Positions 23,151 to 34,637 of a stretch of 64,000 bases of DNA are shown here, piece after piece. The notes under the pieces were generated by a model. It saw nothing but the letters and a program-made list of their open reading frames with translations. It was not told where the DNA came from and ran no database searches. The first letter of the stretch is position 1, and each line of letters begins with the position of its first letter. Made by a program: the position numbers and the translations under genes. The DNA comes from Neoceratodus forsteri (Eukaryota; Chordata; Ceratodontiformes; Ceratodontidae): assembly GCA_016271365.2 (NCBI GenBank), contig CM057456.1:614983501-615047500 (forward strand), given 5' to 3'.

Positions 23151-23385
23151 ATGGAAATTACGTACCTACCGTAATTCTTGATCTTCTTGGACGAAGTCTC
23201 CACCACTCATTCACACTAATGGGACTACGCCGGAGGCGCTAGGACCGAACAGGAGCCAAAAATCTTCAGGAGGGTTGGCACCGAAGTAGGGACGCGCGGA
23301 AGCGGCGCCGCAAGACCAGCTCACGATGTATAGGTTACATCGGCGTCGACCCTCCAACCGCCTCAGTACCATTTTTTTACCAAGG
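23151..23385 (-). repeat. E4 3' inverted terminal repeat
   Basis: From 23,181 it is the reverse complement of about 35,105-35,322 (CCACCACTCATTC, GGAGGCGCTAGGA, ATCTTCAGGAGGG, GACCAGCTCACG, CGACCCTCCAACC). The first ~30 bp (23,151-23,180) have no counterpart in the 5' ITR; they are a 3'-only extension. Confidence 0.85.
23156..23176. promoter_or_regulatory. Palindromic site in E4 3' extension
   Basis: Perfect 7-bp inverted arms AATTACG and CGTAATT around the spacer TACCTAC. Sites of the same layout are found at the same place in E5, A, B, C and D. Candidate recombinase-binding or splice-donor signal (inference). Confidence 0.55.
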
Positions 23386-23534
23386 AGGTGCAGCATGAAA
23401 CTAACCTATGTCGGACATGAGACAATCCGAATGACCCGTATAAGATGGGCCAACACAATAGAGTCTTCACAGTCAGCCATCGAGGAAGTGAAGACCAACA
23501 ACAGACAAGTGAGCTCAGGGGATGGAGGATGGGC

Positions 23535-23646
23535 GTGTGAATGAGTGGTGGAAACTTCGTCCAAGAAGATCAAGAATTACGGTGGGTACATCATTTTCAT
23601 ATCTTCCTGGACATAAAGTCTCCACCACTCATTCACACTAATGGGA
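23535..23646. repeat. E4 internal complementary region
   Basis: The first part (to about 23,600) is complementary to the E4 3' terminus; the second (ATCTTCCTGGAC, CCACCACTCATTC) is complementary to the 5' terminus. The junction is at TTTTCAT/ATCTTCC near 23,600. This is the circle-junction template of DIRS elements. Confidence 0.8.
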
Positions 23647-23699
23647 GATTACCAAGCTAAATAATCCACCAAGAAGGGTGGCAGGAGAGAGGAGCTCAC

Positions 23700-24740
23700 T
23701 TAGGACAGGAGTCCATTAAGGACTGTTCTGCCAAAGGACTGATGCTGTCTGGCATGGACACCCAAAGCACAGTGCTTCACAAATGTGTGCATGGAGCTCC
23801 AAGTAGCTGCACTGCTGATGTCTGCAATGGGCATGTTTCGTATTTCTGCCAGAGACGCCTCGACCGCTCTGGTAGAATGGGCGTATACTCTGCCTTCCAG
23901 ATTAACTTGTGCCATAGAATAGCAGTGGCGAAGACATGCCACTAGCCACGCTGAAATACATCTGATGGCAACAGGCTGACCCAGCTGGGCCATGCTGAAT
24001 GACACAAAGCGTTGCTTTGGCTTGCGAATCTGTAAATATAAACGCAAGGTCCTCTTAACATCCAGAGAATGCAGGGTACATTGTCCCTCATTCTGGAAGT
24101 TTGCAAATTAAGTCAGAAGAACCAAGGGCTGGTTCACATGGAATTCAGAGACCACTCTGGGGAGAAATTAAGGATGGGTTCTGAGAACCATCTTATCCTT
24201 GTGCAATACTGTGTAAGGAGGGTCTGTGACCAAGGCATGTATTTCAGACACTCTGTGAGTGGAGGTAATGGCTACGAGAAAGGCGGTTTTCCAAGTCAGG
24301 AACTTCACCTCTAATGTTGCTAGAGGCTCGAAAGGTTTACGGGTGAGAATGTCTAGCACAAGGTTAATATCCCAGGTGACTACCGGTCTCCTAACTGGTG
24401 GCCTAGTGTGGAGTATACCTTTAAGGAGTCTCAACCAAGGGTAACTGAGCTATAGATAATGTGTGTATAGGCTCATGATAAGCTGAGGTCGCACAGAGAT
24501 GGACCTTCACAGTTGAATACTGTAGTCCTGAATTAGGCAGGTCTAAAAGATACTCCAAGACTTTGTTTGGTGGGCCAAAAAAAGGGATCTAGGGAGGACT
24601 TCGAACACCAAATGGAGAATTACTTCCACTTTGCCGTGAATATTTTCCTAGTAGTTGGCTTACGCACTGCTAGGAGAATGTATGAGACTCTATGTGAGAC
24701 ATCAGATCTACCCACTTCTATCTCCTCAGGAGCCATGAGT
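23700..24740 (-). pseudogene. DIRS E4 tyrosine recombinase, broken, nucleophile changed
   Basis: C-terminal part 23,700-24,047: VYAHSTRAVEAS holds the His-x-x-Arg motif and ISSAATWSSMHTFVKHCAL the Trp and nucleophile region. Where E5 has THYH and D has KHYS, E4 has KHCA (nt 23,769-23,771), so the catalytic Tyr is Cys. Upstream, 24,168-24,434 reads TWKTAFLVAITSTHRVSEIHAL, the box-I Arg region. The N-terminal part is near 24,620 (AVRKPTTRKIFTAKWK). It is frameshifted between blocks. The enzyme normally integrates the circular DNA copy. Confidence 0.78.
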
Positions 24741-25500
24741 GGAGATGAAGGGATCTCAGGTTGGGATGGACCACTGGGCCCTGGGTTAGAAGGTCCGTAC
24801 AAAGTGGTAGTTGTCTTGGTGGAATTTCCGATAATCTGCTGATCATTGGAAACCAAATCTGACGAAGACAAAATTGGGCGATGAGGATCATTCTGCCCCT
24901 TGTGCCTCCAGCTTGGGCAGCACCCTCTGAATTAAGGGAAGAGGAGGAAATGCATACAGAAAGCAACTTGTCCACCTCAGTCTGAGTGCATCCTGACAGA
25001 AAATGCCATGTTCTTGATTTCTGGAGCAGAATAGAGGCAGTTTTGTGTTGAGTGGGGACACAAAAAGGTCCAGGTCCAGCATGCCCCACTCTTCGAAGAG
25101 TGATTGCATGACATTTACGTCGAGAGACCATTTGTGAGGCTCCACCTCCGTTCTGCTGAGGTGATCCGCTAGATCACTGTGGGCTCCTTGGAGATAAACT
25201 GCCTAGATCAGGGCTTCGTGCTCTAGGCACCATTCCTACACTCTCATCGCTTCCCTGCACAGGGGATAAGAGTGCGCCCCGCCCTGTTTGTTGATGTAGT
25301 ACATCAACACTTTGTTGTCCATCTGAAGGAGAATTATTTTGCGATAGAGAATGACCTTCAGGGCTCCGACAGCGTGCAGGACAGCTCTCATTTCCAGGAC
25401 ATTTATATGGAGTAGAGATTCGTCCCGACTCCACAGACCTTGGGTATGGAGATCTTGACAGTGAGCTCCCCATCCAAGTAGAGAAGCATCTGTGGTGATG
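24718..25500 (-). pseudogene. DIRS E4 connector domain and RNase H remnant
   Basis: 24,888-25,145 reads LFEEWGMLDLDLFVSPLN and FPPLPLIQRVLPKL, the conserved segment between RNase H and recombinase in these elements (compare D and E5, which add WPRQ). RNase H blocks at 25,174-25,500 are spread over frames (the GWGAH-type start near 25,470; alternating-frame text for the DNTTV region near 25,310). Broken. Confidence 0.6.
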
Positions 25501-25545
25501 GTGATCTGAGTCTTCAGTGGAGCAAAGTGAAAACCTTTCAGAACA

Positions 25546-26640
25546 TTATCCTCGAGTACACCAGGTGAGAGACCACGTGAGAGGTTCCGTTAACCTGATG
25601 TGAAAGGACTGGGGGGTCGGAGACCATTGAGTACTGAGTATCCACAGAGTGGTCCTCATGTGAAGATGAGCCAAGGGCACCATGAACCTGAAGATGCCAT
25701 GAGACTCAACATCCGCTGCGTTGATAGAGCTCGGATGGAGTTGTTCTCTTTGATGAAGCAAGCCATCTGGAGGATATCATTCCTCCTGTCCTCCGGGAGG
25801 AAGGCCCTTGCATTGGAGGTATCCAGAAGGGCTCCTATAAAGAGGAGTTGCTGGGAGGGCTGTAGCTGCGATTTTTCATGATTCAACAGGACTCCCATGG
25901 ATGTGAGGAACCTGGAAGCCATGGAAACCGCTTCCTATGTCCCTTCTCTGGAGGGGCTTGTTAGGAGCCAGTCATCCAGATACGGGAAGACTGGTATTTC
26001 GAGTTTCCTTAGATGCAGTGCAAGAACTGCGTAGCACTTTGTAAAGACTCATGGCATCGAGGAAAGCCCAAAAGACAGTACTCTGAATTGGCAGTGTTGA
26101 CCCAGGGCCACAAATCGAACAAACTTGTGGTAGCTTGGGTGCACTGGAACGTGTTGGTAGGCGCCCTGCATGTCCAAGGAGGCCAGCCAATCGTTTTGAT
26201 GAATCAGTGGTAAAAGTGTACCACATGATGATATTTAGAATTTTTCCTTGAAGAGAAACTTGCTCAACTTCCTCAGGTCTAGAATAGGGAACATGCCGCC
26301 TGTTTTCTTTGGAACCAGAAAGCAGTGGGAGTAGAAGCCTGTGTTCCGCTGCTCCTGCGGAACTATGTGTACTGCCCTGTTGTTCAGTAGGCCTTTAATT
26401 TCGGAAACAAGGAGGTCAGACAGTTACTGACAGTGTTGGATGTCTTTTGGGTGGATGATCCAGAGGGGTATCTGAAAAATTCAGAAAATAGCCCTCGCGA
26501 ATTATCCTGAGAACCCATTTGTCTGAAGTGACTGACTTCCATTGATTGTAAAACCGAGTCAGACTCCCCCCTACTGCCGAGGAAGAGTCCTCCCTCGGGC
26601 AACTGAGGAGGAACCTGGGCCGGATTTTCAGAGGGCGGCA
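25546..26640 (-). pseudogene. DIRS E4 reverse transcriptase, broken
   Basis: Blocks recognised against E5: LNHEKSQLQPSQQLLFIGALLD (25,656-25,922, compare the INEAKSELEPKQVILFIGAQLD-type block of E5), VFWAFLDAMSLYKVL (about 26,040), and fragments of the VPKKTGG/ILDLR block near 26,270-26,330. Frame changes throughout. It copies the element RNA in active DIRS; here it is dead. Confidence 0.65.
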
Positions 26641-28490
26641 CTATGCGCTTTCAGGTCCTGTGCCTTCTGCTGCATTTTCTTTGTGGCTGAGGGGTTTGAT
26701 TTTTTGTAAGCCCTCTGCCTTGTTGAGAGGCAGGTATGAGGCTAGCTCAGTCTTGATAGGCGTTCTAGTGTTCTGAGTGGCCTGAAGTGCCTGCTCCACT
26801 TGCAGACCAAACAGATAAGCACCATCAAATGGTAAGTTCATGACACGATGCTGGTTATCATTTGTGAACCCCGAGATTCGTAACCACAAGTGACGACGGG
26901 TACATATCCTAGCTGCTGTTCTAGAAGCAGTGCCAAAAGCGTCCACAGCAGCCTTAAGCTGCCAATTATTGGACTCAATACCTCTAGTGATAGATTGGAG
27001 GAGCTCTGAGGAAACTTCTGACTCTGGAAGAGCCTCCACAGAAGCTCTTAACGAATGCCAGAGGGTATACTCATATTGAGAGAAATAGCCCTGGTAGCTA
27101 GCAATACGCATACCCAGGGTAGCGGCTGCGAAGACTCGCTTCCCCAATGTGTCAATCTTATGAGATTCTTTGTTTACTGGACGAGCCGTGGACTCCTGAG
27201 GGATGCCGGCCTTGTAATTTTCTGCCAAAATCACTATGGCGTCAGCGAAGGCTTGAGAGGCCAGGATTGGTCGATCTTTAGGGGGAGCATACTTCTTGTC
27301 TATGGACTTAGCCATGGAAGGAATAAGCACTGGACTGTCACACACCATTTGTGAGAGAGTCTCGAAAGAGGGTTGTACCAGAGGAGTCAATTTCACAGGG
27401 ATCTCTGAGAGATGCAGATATTGAAGGCGCAACAACTTCCCTGGATCCACCTCCGAAGTCTGGAGAAAGAGTGGAATTCATATTCTTCAGTAAAGACTTA
27501 AAAGACAGGTCCTCGACCAGAAGCTCCGCTGAAGTAGAGGGCTTATTTCCCACTCTGAGAGATGAATCCTCATTAAAGTCATCTCCTAATCGCAGCTCAG
27601 GATCAGGCTCAATGTCATCTCCTACTAGCCCAGGAGGGATAGTATAAAAAGGAAAGGGAGGAAAGAACAGGAGGAAGTGCTCCTCGAATCAGAGTTGAGA
27701 ATCCAGGATTCTGCGGTGACCCCGAGATCGTGGCATCAAGAGCAGCACCACCAAGACTGGAGTCGAAGGCGGCACCGCGCCAGACGGAGACCCCAACTCA
27801 ACTCTCTGAGCACCCAAGGATGAACATCTGAAAACGTGAGTAGGAGAAAATGGTACCTGTGCTGGCCCTTGCACCACAGCCATGCAAGGGAGGAAAAGCA
27901 CAAGGGTGCATGTCAATGGCACTGAAGAAGGCACTGCGTGACTGGGCAGACAACCGTCCTGCCCGCGGGTTTGAGGTCCCTCAACCTGAAGGCCCCAGGA
28001 CCAAATCCGCAGGCTTGGAAAACCAGGACAATCACCGAACCCACTGCTCCAAAAGAGCGGCCCAATGATGAAACTGCTCACCGGAAGACCCCCCCAGGAG
28101 TCGGGGAGGGACTACGGAGTCGAGGGTGTCGGTCACTAGGAACAGAAGCTGTAGGTGACCCCAGAGTCTGACTTCTGTCCCCCAATCCCGACGTCCATCG
28201 TGCAGACATACCAGAGTGTGACCTCAAGCGGTACCATTTCTACTTCGACCAGTGGGATGAAGAAGAACTCAAGGCTGAGCAGTACCCGATTCTTGACGAG
28301 GACCGAGAATGGGCCCACTTCTTTTGTGCTTTCATTAAGACTGCCCTTCTTCCTGAACATTGGACTGCCTGTAGTCAGATCCCACCAAACCCCGCTGAAA
28401 ACACAGCTTTCATGCGAAGTATCCCTACCATCACCTGCCCTGTTCATGGTAGACTCTGTCGAAGGCGGGCTGAAGAGGACTCCTGAATTC
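26641..28490 (-). pseudogene. DIRS E4 gag
   Basis: The C-terminal 269 codons (26,641-27,450) are uninterrupted and well conserved: DRPILASQAFADAIVILAEN, GKRVFAAATLGMRIAS, QYEYTLWHSLRASVEAL, GTASRTAARICTRRHLWL. The B and C Gags share this fold-type sequence (AFYLAQLLLS / TLWDIL). The rest runs to about 28,490 in other frames with Ser/Pro-rich sequence. The Cys/His N-terminal motif was not found. A T-rich, A/T-rich leader begins at 28,504. Confidence 0.68.
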
Positions 28491-28571
28491 TTTCGAATGA
28501 ACCTTTTTTTTTTTTTTAACTAAAATAATAAACAAATACTGTATACTAATACTACAAATCAAAACTAATGA

Positions 28572-28890
28572 CTGGCGGCCACGCGGCAGCTTGTTGATGA
28601 GTTACCGCTGTGGCGCCAGCAACCTGGGTTCGGGAATGGACTCGGGGAACTGGAGGGCAGCCGGGGAGGAGGATCGAGCGCCCAGAGGCTGCTCTCCTCC
28701 TCCTCCGGGTGGGGTGAGATGCGGGTCCCTGGCCATGATACCGCTAACTGGGTGACCACGGGTGGTGGTGCAGCGAGGACTGCATGTAGCAGGGAGGAGG
28801 AGGCGTCCGCGGAGCCGGAGCATTGCAGCACGCCAGACGTGCATCGCCCCCTAGGCTCTCCTAGCGCCGCAGATGTCCTACGATGGGTGG
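28572..28890. other. GC-rich segment left of E5, unidentified
   Basis: A CpG-rich 319-bp stretch starting abruptly after the A/T-rich E4 leader and ending at the E5 terminus. C and A have no equivalent at this point of their leaders, so it looks like foreign DNA inserted before E5. Its continuation is 34,776-35,040. The family is not recognised. Confidence 0.4.
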
Positions 28891-29051
28891 AAATACAGGT
28901 TACTCACCTGTAACAGGAGTTCTAGGAATGGTATATGTTGTTCATCCACACTCATTGGCAGGTATCCTTGCCGCTTTAAATCTTGCGGAAGGTCTTCAGC
29001 TTGCTCCTCCCACCACCGGGTGGTATAACTCCTAGCTCCGCCCCATGGCGC
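28891..29051 (-). repeat. E5 3' inverted terminal repeat
   Basis: Complementary to 34,638-34,775 apart from small differences: TATGTTGTTCATCCACAC, GGTATCCTTGCCGCTTTAAA, GCTTGCTCCTCCCACC, GCTCCGCCCCATG. The first ~29 bp (28,891-28,919) are absent from the 5' ITR. Confidence 0.9.
28894..28912. promoter_or_regulatory. Palindromic site in E5 3' extension
   Basis: Arms TACAGGT and ACCTGTA around TACTC. On the element sense strand it reads CAG/GTGAGT, a full consensus splice donor (cut between 28,908 and 28,907). Confidence 0.55.
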
Positions 29052-29109
29052 AGATCTGGCCGCTGGGAAGCTCAGGTTGTGCGTCGAAGCCGGGGAGGTC
29101 GGGTGGGTC

Positions 29110-29211
29110 GTGTGGATGAACAACATATACCATTCCTAGAACTCCTGTTACAGGTGAGTAACCTGTATTTCTAGGGACATGGATATGTTGTTCATCCACA
29201 CTCATTGGCAG
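29110..29211. repeat. E5 internal complementary region
   Basis: 29,110-29,170 is the reverse complement of the 3' end (28,891-28,951). 29,168-29,211 is the reverse complement of the 5' end (34,732-34,775). They overlap in TTT (complement of the shared AAA), giving the exact sequence of joined element ends. Confidence 0.93.
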
Positions 29212-29262
29212 ACTCCTAGCAGTTCTCCGGGAGGAGGGAGGCAAGACGCACACCCCCAATAC

Positions 29263-30300
29263 TTACTTGGGAAAGAGAGACTGGAGAACCGAGGCCCCAA
29301 AACCAGCATCCCGGCGTGACTCAAGGTCGATGTGGTAATGGGTAATGAAGGTGTTTGCTGACTTCCAGGTAGCAGCCCTGCAGATTTCCTGGATAGGGAC
29401 GTCCCTGGAAGCAGCCACCGATGCAGCAGTATGGCGGGTAGAATGAGCTCTTATCCCTCTGGGAGGCTCCATGCCCGCCAACTTATAGCAGAGATCTATG
29501 CAGGAGGTTACGCACCTGCTTATCGTCCGCTTGCTGCAGGTCTGCCAGATGCGGCTTCAGCGTAGGTGACAAACAGCTGGCGAACCTCTCCCGATTTCAG
29601 CCGCGCTCCTTATAATAAGCGAGCGCCCTCTAGGGTCCAGAGTATGGAGCCTATATTCGGCCTCCGAGTGTGACTGGGGTAGAACACCGCAGAGTCAACA
29701 CCTGGTTAAGGTGAACTCCGACACCACCTTCGGAAGGAATTCTCGGTGGGGCGTAGGGACAACCTTGTCCCTGTGGAAGACCAGGTAAGGAGACTGGTGG
29801 AAGCGCCTGGCTCTCTCCCATCCTTCTGGCTGGACGGATAGCCACCAAGAAGGCGGCCTTCCACGACAGGCGAGAGAGAGCACACCTGTGCATAGGTTCA
29901 ATGGCTTGCCCATGAGCTTTGCCAGTACCAGCAGTAGATCCCACGGAGGTGGGGGTTCCCGCACTGGAGGGGAAATGTGATCAAGGCCTTTGAAAAAGCG
30001 CCAGACCACCTCCTCCTGCGCCACCGACTGCTTCCCGGCCCGCGCCCGGTAAGCAGAGATGGCTGCCAGGTGCACCCTTAGGGTCGTCGACCTAAGCCCT
30101 TGACTAGAAAGGGATCATAAATAGTCCAAGATGCTTGCCAAGGAACAGGAGGAAGGGTCCAAGCCCTTGCCCTGACACCAAATGGAAAACCTTTTCATTT
30201 GAAGGCATAGCATTTTCTGGTCGACTTCTTATGGGACGCCTCAACTACATTGAGGACTCCGTCCGGAAAGACCCAAGGCCTGGAACTCTAGCCCTCAGGA
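29263..30300 (-). pseudogene. DIRS E5 tyrosine recombinase, frameshifted
   Basis: C-terminal block 29,263-29,481: AHSTRHTAAS (His-x-x-Arg, from nt 29,445), ICRAATWKSANTF (Trp) and ITHYHID with the presumed nucleophilic Tyr at nt 29,335-29,337, ending in SLFPK and stop, 50 bp before the ICR. Box-I Arg: AFLVAIRPARRMGESQAL (29,651-29,944). N-terminal core: SPPVREPPPPWDLLLVLAKL (29,695-30,075), in another frame. All catalytic residues are present, but at least two frame changes make it inactive. Confidence 0.8.
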
Positions 30301-31033
30301 ACCAGGGCGCCAGGTGCAGGGATTGAAGGTCCGGATGGAACACCTTCCCCTGATTGACTGAGAGCAGGTCCGGGCGAGCTGGAAGCTGCCGCGAGTCCTG
30401 GAGCTGAGACTGAGGAGATCTGGTACCAGAACTGGCGAGGCCAGTCTGGGGCTATCAGAATCACCCGCGCCTTGTCCCTCCTCGCCTTGAGAAGCACCTT
30501 GTGGATCAAGGGAAATGGGGAAAGGCGAAAGAGGCCCGGGTCCATTGCCTCGAGAAGGCATCCCCTGCAGCGAGCCCTGCTGAGGGGCGGGCATGGAACA
30601 GACTCAGCTTCGCTCTCCTGGAGGCAAACAGGTCCACCTGAGGTGTGCCCCAAAGGGAGAACAGATGCTGTACTACCTCGGCAGGAGAGACCACTCGTGG
30701 GATGCAGCCCCTATCCGCTCAGGGCATCGGCCAGGGTGTTGGAGGCTCCTGCCACGTGAATGACTAGGAGATCCGCCTCCGGGCTGCGACGAGTGACCAA
30801 ATGCGGAGAGCTTCTTGCATAGAAGCATGGGCAGCTGTCCCGCCCTGGCGGTTTAGATAGTACATAGTCGTGGTATTGTCCGTCTGGACTCGGACCACTT
30901 GACCCCGGAGGAACGGAGCAAAGGCGGTGAGCTAGGCGGACCGCTGCCGAGCTCCAGCAGGTTGATGTGGCATCGGACTCCCGTGGGACCAGAGGCCATG
31001 AGCCCGGTGTCCCCAGATGGGCACCCCAACCCA
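30301..31033 (-). pseudogene. DIRS E5 connector and RNase H, frameshifted
   Basis: RNase H starts MGWGAHLGTPG (nt 31,034) and ends in AGASNTLADALSG (about 30,715), both hallmark blocks; the middle shifts frame. The connector (30,506-30,694, then 30,288-30,653) reads LWGTPQVDLFASRRAKLSLF, then FPLIHKVLLKARRD and VILIAPDWPRQFWYQ, as in other DIRS pol proteins. RNase H removes RNA from the hybrid during copying. Confidence 0.75.
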
Positions 31034-32190
31034 TCAGAGAGGCATCGGTCGACAGGAGAGACCGGCCGGCTCGGGCGGATTTAACGGATGCCCTCCTGCA
31101 AATGATCTGGAACGGTCCACCACTGGAGAGCTGCCCACATCCCCTGTGTCACCGACACAGCTGGTCCAAGGGATCGCAGCATTGTGACCACTGGCTGGCC
31201 AGTCCCCACTGAAGGGGACATGTTCCAGCGGGCCCAATGGACCACGCTGGTGCAGGCCGCCATGAGACCCAGGAGGCGCAGGAAGTCCCGGGCAGGGCGC
31301 AATTGCCCAACCAGAAATGATCGGGCAAAGGAGGAAAGAACCTCGGCCCTGTCCGCCGGGAGCCGCGCTCTGGCTCGAAGAGAGTCGAGCTGCGCCCCGA
31401 TGAATAGAATCACCTGCTTCGGCTCGAGTTCCGACTTGGCCTCGTTGATAAGGAGGCCCAGTTGAGAGCAGACCTGGAGGGCCAGATCTCTGGACCACTC
31501 CGCCTCCTTCCTGGAGGAAGCTGCTATCAGCCAGTCGTCCAGGTAAGGGTACACCGGACCTCTCGGCCAAGAGGAATGCTGTCACCACAGCCATGCATTT
31601 GGTGAAGACCCTGGAGCTGGAGACAAGCCAAGGGCATGGCTTTGAACTCAAGAGGGATCCTTCCGCTCCGAAGCGAAGGAATCTCTGGTGAGACGGACGG
31701 ATAGGGACGTGAAAAACGCGGCCCTGCAAGTCCAGAGAGCAGAACCACACGCCGCTCCAAGGATGGTATTATCTGAGCCAGAGTGACCATCCTGAAGGTT
31801 CGAGACCTTAGGAACTTGTTTAGGTCGTGTAGGTCGAGAATGGGGCGCCAGCCCCCCGTCCGTTTCGGAACCAGGAAGTACCTGGACACAAACCCTGGGT
31901 CTGAAGGAGGGTCCACCACCTCTCTTACCACCTCCTTCTGGAGGAGGAGAGCGATGTCGGCTCGACGAGCCGCCAGTGAGGCTGGGGATCCCGAAGCCCC
32001 CCGAGGGGCGACGGCTCTGAAGGGTGGTGCCTGCTCGAATTCCAGAGGCAGGCCTCTTCCCCCACCACTCTCCAAGACCCACCTGTCCGTGGTAACAGCG
32101 GACCAGGCGGAACGGAAGTGCCGGAGCCGTCCCCCCACGTGGGGACCCAGGGGTAAGGTGACGGGGATGGGGGCGACACCCCTCAGCCCG
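31034..32190 (-). pseudogene. DIRS E5 reverse transcriptase, frameshifted
   Basis: In order: KEVVREVVDPPSDPGFVSRY with FLVPKRTGGWRPILDLHDLN (31,800-31,930), then SLDLQGRVFHVPIRPSHQRF and LRFGAEGSLLSS (about 31,640-31,750), then VFTKCMAVVTAFL, then YPYLDDWLIAAS with the catalytic YLDD (nt about 31,540), then LLINEAKSELEPKQVILF, and MWAALQWWTVPDHLQ at the end. The polymerase Asp pair is intact; about two frame changes break the protein. 31,081-31,554 is open for 157 codons. Confidence 0.82.
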
Positions 32191-34541
32191 TCACTGGGCA
32201 GGCTTGGAGGAGGGACCGGCCGAGGGACCTCCTGGGCCCTTTCCTCCTTGCCTCCTGTTAGAGGAAGCCGGCGGCTTGGGTTTGGGATGCCAAGGCCGAG
32301 CCTGCTGGCCCTGACGTTGCTGGGCCGGGCGCGCCGGGGGCACAGAAGGACGAAAGGGCTTAGGCTGTGGTTTGCGGCCTTTGTCCTTCTGAGCGGAAGA
32401 GACCGAGTCCAAGGTGGCATTGGACTTCTCGATCCTCTGCAGGTGACCTTCCACCCCAGGGCCGAAGAGGTCAGTCCCCAAAAAGGGAACATCCGCCAAC
32501 TTGTGCTGGGTATCCGAAGTAAAGGTGGATATCCTCAGCCAAGCCCGCCGACGCATAGCCACTGCGGCCGCCACCGATCTGGCACATGAGTCCCTATATC
32601 CAAAGCAGTCTGGAGCTGCTGTTTGGCCACTGCTCTGCCCTGGTCCCGCACCTGCTTAACCGTAGTCTGCAGATCGGCGGAAGATGAGGATGACCTCATC
32701 CAGGAGCCCAACAGGGCATGAGAAAATGTGCCATGAGGATCGGCCAACTGGCCTGACGGCGGCCGAGAGGACGAGCGTAGACTTTTCGCCTGACATAGTC
32801 CAATTTCTTGGACTCCTTGTCAGGAGGTTTGTCCACATCCCTGGCGTTGCCGGCGTGCCGGAAAACGTTGTCGGTAACCAACCCCTCAGCAGAGGGGTGT
32901 TCCGAAAAACCGGACAAGGAACCGTAAGGGACCGCATACTTCCTGGCCGAAGGCGCAGGGCAGGAAGCAGGGCGCTGCCAAAGCTCCAGTGCCGGACCCA
33001 CTATGGCCTCGGCCACCAGAAAGGCCTCCGTCGGAGAATACCCTCGGTCCAGAATCTCCGTGAGGGGATACCTGGCCCGTTTGGAAACGGGTTCGAGCTC
33101 CATCCCGGTAGACTCCGAGATGAGCCGAAGCAGTCCTAGGAAGGACGACGGGCTATCGTCCATTGACTGACCTCCTGAAGACTCCAAGTCCAGTCGCTTG
33201 GAGAAAAAGGAGGAATCATCTTCGGACTTGGAAGAATCCTCGAAGAGCTGCCTCTGGCCTGAGCCACCCTTCACCTGCCGAGGTCGGTCGGGAGTGAGGG
33301 TAACTGACAGCCGATGGGGTAGACCCTTAGCCGACCGAGAATCCTTGGTCGGAGCCCCAATTGGTGGCTGTGGAGGCGGAGGTTCCACCGGAGTCGGTGG
33401 AGCAGCTGGTTTTGGCCGAACAACCGGCCTGGGTATAGGCTCCTCGGATAAGTCGAGGGGTTGTGTCGGCCGTTCCGGTGACAGCCACTTAATGGCCGGG
33501 GAAGGCGACGGGTCGGCTTATTCCCGGCCAGGAGGAGTTGTTGCAACATAAAGGTCCTCGTCACCGTCGGCGTAATTTACGCTTGAAGCCTCCCTCATCC
33601 GAGGAGGAGGACGAGGACGAAGCGGGCGACGCCGCTCATCGCTGTGTGCCGAGATTCTAGACCGCCTATGACGGTGGGATCGGCTGGACCGCGAAGAGGT
33701 CCGAGACCGAGACCGAGAGTCCCGGAATTTCCGAGGTCGGTGCAGGGAGGTGTCGGCCGGAACCGGCACTCCCTTCGGCTCGGATGGTCCATCCGAGGGC
33801 TCCGGAACCGGAGGTACAGGCGAGCCCGCGGGATCCTCAACTCCTCCCGGGGGAACCGGGGAGAGGGGAATCTCGGCTGCTAAAGGCGACAGCCCGTCCA
33901 ATGGGTCGAGAAAAATCTCGACTTCATCGGTGGGAGTCTCGGTCAACTGACCTGACGGGGACACCGTGAGGCCAGTGGCCGAAGCCGAGCGGTCAACCGA
34001 AGCCGACGGTCGACGGCCCGGGGAGAGGGACCTTTCCCGCTCCCAAGAGCGTCGATGGAGGGACTTACCCCTGTCCCTCTTTTTGGACCGAGAATAAGGT
34101 CCAGCAGACGCAGGCCCTTCTCCTTTAGTGGAGAGGGACAGACAAAGCTCCTTAAAAGAAGCCGTGTAGGAAGAACCCAGAGAGAGCGGGATAAATGCCG
34201 CGGCCGAGGAAGATACGGCCCGCGCCGCCTCCTCTTCGAGGGCGACCATCCGCTCGAGATGATCCGCCGAGCCCGCCGCCGCGGACACCGCCAACCGGGC
34301 CTCCTTGGACTTCACCGAGGGAACGCCGGGACGGCCCAGTTGCAATCGGGCAGCACGGTCTTCGAGGACGTGGCCGAGAAAGATGAGCACAGGTCGCAAG
34401 CTCATGGTCGTCAAGGCCCAAGCAGTAGACACATGTGGAGTGTGGATCCGCCCGAGACATCTTCTGCCCGCATGGGCATCTCCGAACCGAGTCGATTGTC
34501 CATCGCGCGCTGCGAGGATAGAAGACTGAAGTCTTTTGCAA
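32191..34541 (-). pseudogene. DIRS E5 gag
   Basis: N-terminal Cys/His motif at nt 34,389-34,478: RCPCGQKM, HSTCVYCLGLDDHELATC, with the last Cys replaced by Leu. 33,518-34,432 is open for 304 codons: Ser/Pro-rich, with RSRSRTSSRSSRSHRHRRSR (about nt 33,650-33,710) like SR proteins. 32,696-33,388 holds RGYSPTEAFLVAEAIVG and KESKKLDYVRRKVYA (the E4 counterpart is KESHKIDTLGKRVFA). 32,191-32,574 holds MRRRAWLRISTFTSDTQHK and a basic, Pro/Gln-rich tail. Three or four frame changes. Start taken at 34,541, just inside the 5' ITR. Confidence 0.78.
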
Positions 34542-34637
34542 AATTTATTTTAATTCCGCAAACGGAGAATAGGAACCAGTCACAAACGCAGAGCGTTAAG
34601 GAGGGAACCTGAGCTTCCAAGCGGTAAGGAAGATCTG

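Noticed and set aside
29032..29259. Small coding frames between ICR and recombinase of E5
   Set aside because: They translate the inverted repeat itself (the same peptide occurs on both strands).
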